From Branchiostoma floridae (taxonomy: Eukaryota > Chordata > Leptocardii > Amphioxiformes > Branchiostomatidae), in assembly GCF_000003815.2 (NCBI RefSeq), contig NC_049979.1:27402782-27466781 (forward strand): a DNA stretch of 64,000 bases, written 5' to 3'. A program made the position numbers and the translations under genes. This document shows positions 63,497-64,000 of the stretch, in pieces. The notes under the pieces are model-generated. The model was not told the DNA's origin, searched no databases, and was given only the letters and a program-made list of their open reading frames with translations. Numbering within the stretch: position 1 is the first letter of the stretch; every line of letters begins with the position of its first letter.

Positions 63497-64000
63497 ACAT
63501 TTTTAGAGGTGCGTAGAAATAGATGTTGTAATAAGAAAATTCTTCTTGTTGGGTTTTGAAATCTACTTGCATGAAATTGTAGAGTATATGTTTTATTACA
63601 CACATGTGCATTATTTGTACGTTATCTATTGTTCAGTTCGACCATAACGTTAATGTAATCCAAAGCTTAAGTTAATGCAGACCGGTTGTCTTACCGCCAA
63701 ATAAGTTGTTGAAATAAAAAACAAAAATGTTATACATGAATGTAAAAAAAAAACACGTTCTTTCAAACATGCGTTTTACATCTAAATGTTTTGAGGTAAA
63801 TGTTTGCATGTTTTAAAAGTGGTTTTCAGAATTTCTTTCTTATTTTCCAGAGTGGGGGATCTAGAGGCCTGATCTGGACGAGCAGTTGGAGACTGGAGAG
63901 TTTATGCTCTGGTTTTTGTTAAAATTCATTGAAAAATTGACATAACGTTCACATCTGGGTTTGTTCTGATAATTTGAAAAAAAAGGTTTACAGAAACTAA

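Noticed and set aside
1-64000. tRNA, rRNA or CRISPR-like arrays
   Set aside because: No cloverleaf, rRNA or spacer-repeat pattern was seen by eye; the direct repeats present are minisatellites without spacers.

Overview
The window reads as an intron-rich invertebrate deuterostome genome, most likely an amphioxus (Branchiostoma). The reasons are short exons with clean GT/AG borders, chordate-type genes (CIPC, MIS18BP1/KNL2, a membrane-anchored stathmin relative), a type II membrane protein with coiled coil plus kringle of a style common in amphioxus, and a very dense load of short inverted-repeat transposons. The species call is inference. All gene models were assembled by eye from splice signals and reading-frame phase; each one closes in frame from ATG to stop.

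Layout. (1) 1-4.4 kb: intergenic, with nested small DNA transposons. (2) 4616-12499, plus strand: four-exon gene for a CIPC-like (CLOCK-interacting pacemaker) protein, 378 aa, with a perfect CACGTG E-box about 170 bp upstream of the ATG. (3) 12.5-18.0 kb: its probable 3' UTR and that of the convergent neighbour. (4) 17995-49202, minus strand: an 18-exon gene for MIS18BP1/KNL2, the centromere licensing factor, 1260 aa, with SANTA domain, CENP-C-like motif, AT-hooks and SANT domain. (5) Nested inside its 8.6 kb intron between exons 16 and 17, on the opposite strand, lies a complete four-exon kringle membrane-protein gene (19925-23447). Its last codons form the first unit of a 31-bp minisatellite, and a second, 19-bp minisatellite follows to 26.39 kb. 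(6) Other MIS18BP1 introns hold hAT-like, mariner-like and unclassified elements, including a 5.43 kb inverted-repeat insertion whose empty site survives in an adjacent tandem duplicate. (7) 49.2-53.6 kb: upstream region with a 647-bp near-perfect palindrome flanked by TTAA. (8) 53666-58466, minus strand: four-exon gene of unknown function, 315 aa, acidic repeats and a basic, Cys-Cys-Cys C-terminus. (9) 58.5-62.0 kb: divergent intergenic region with a 1.4 kb foldback element. (10) 62055-63496, plus strand: four-exon stathmin-family gene, 256 aa, with an N-terminal Cys-Phe-Cys anchor-like motif.

No operon-like logic applies. Two themes stand out: a clock repressor family member reported as lacking invertebrate homologues, and a centromere licensing gene that keeps the CENP-C-like motif lost in mammals and that hosts another gene and many transposons in its introns. 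No RNA genes, CRISPR arrays or viral genes were recognised.
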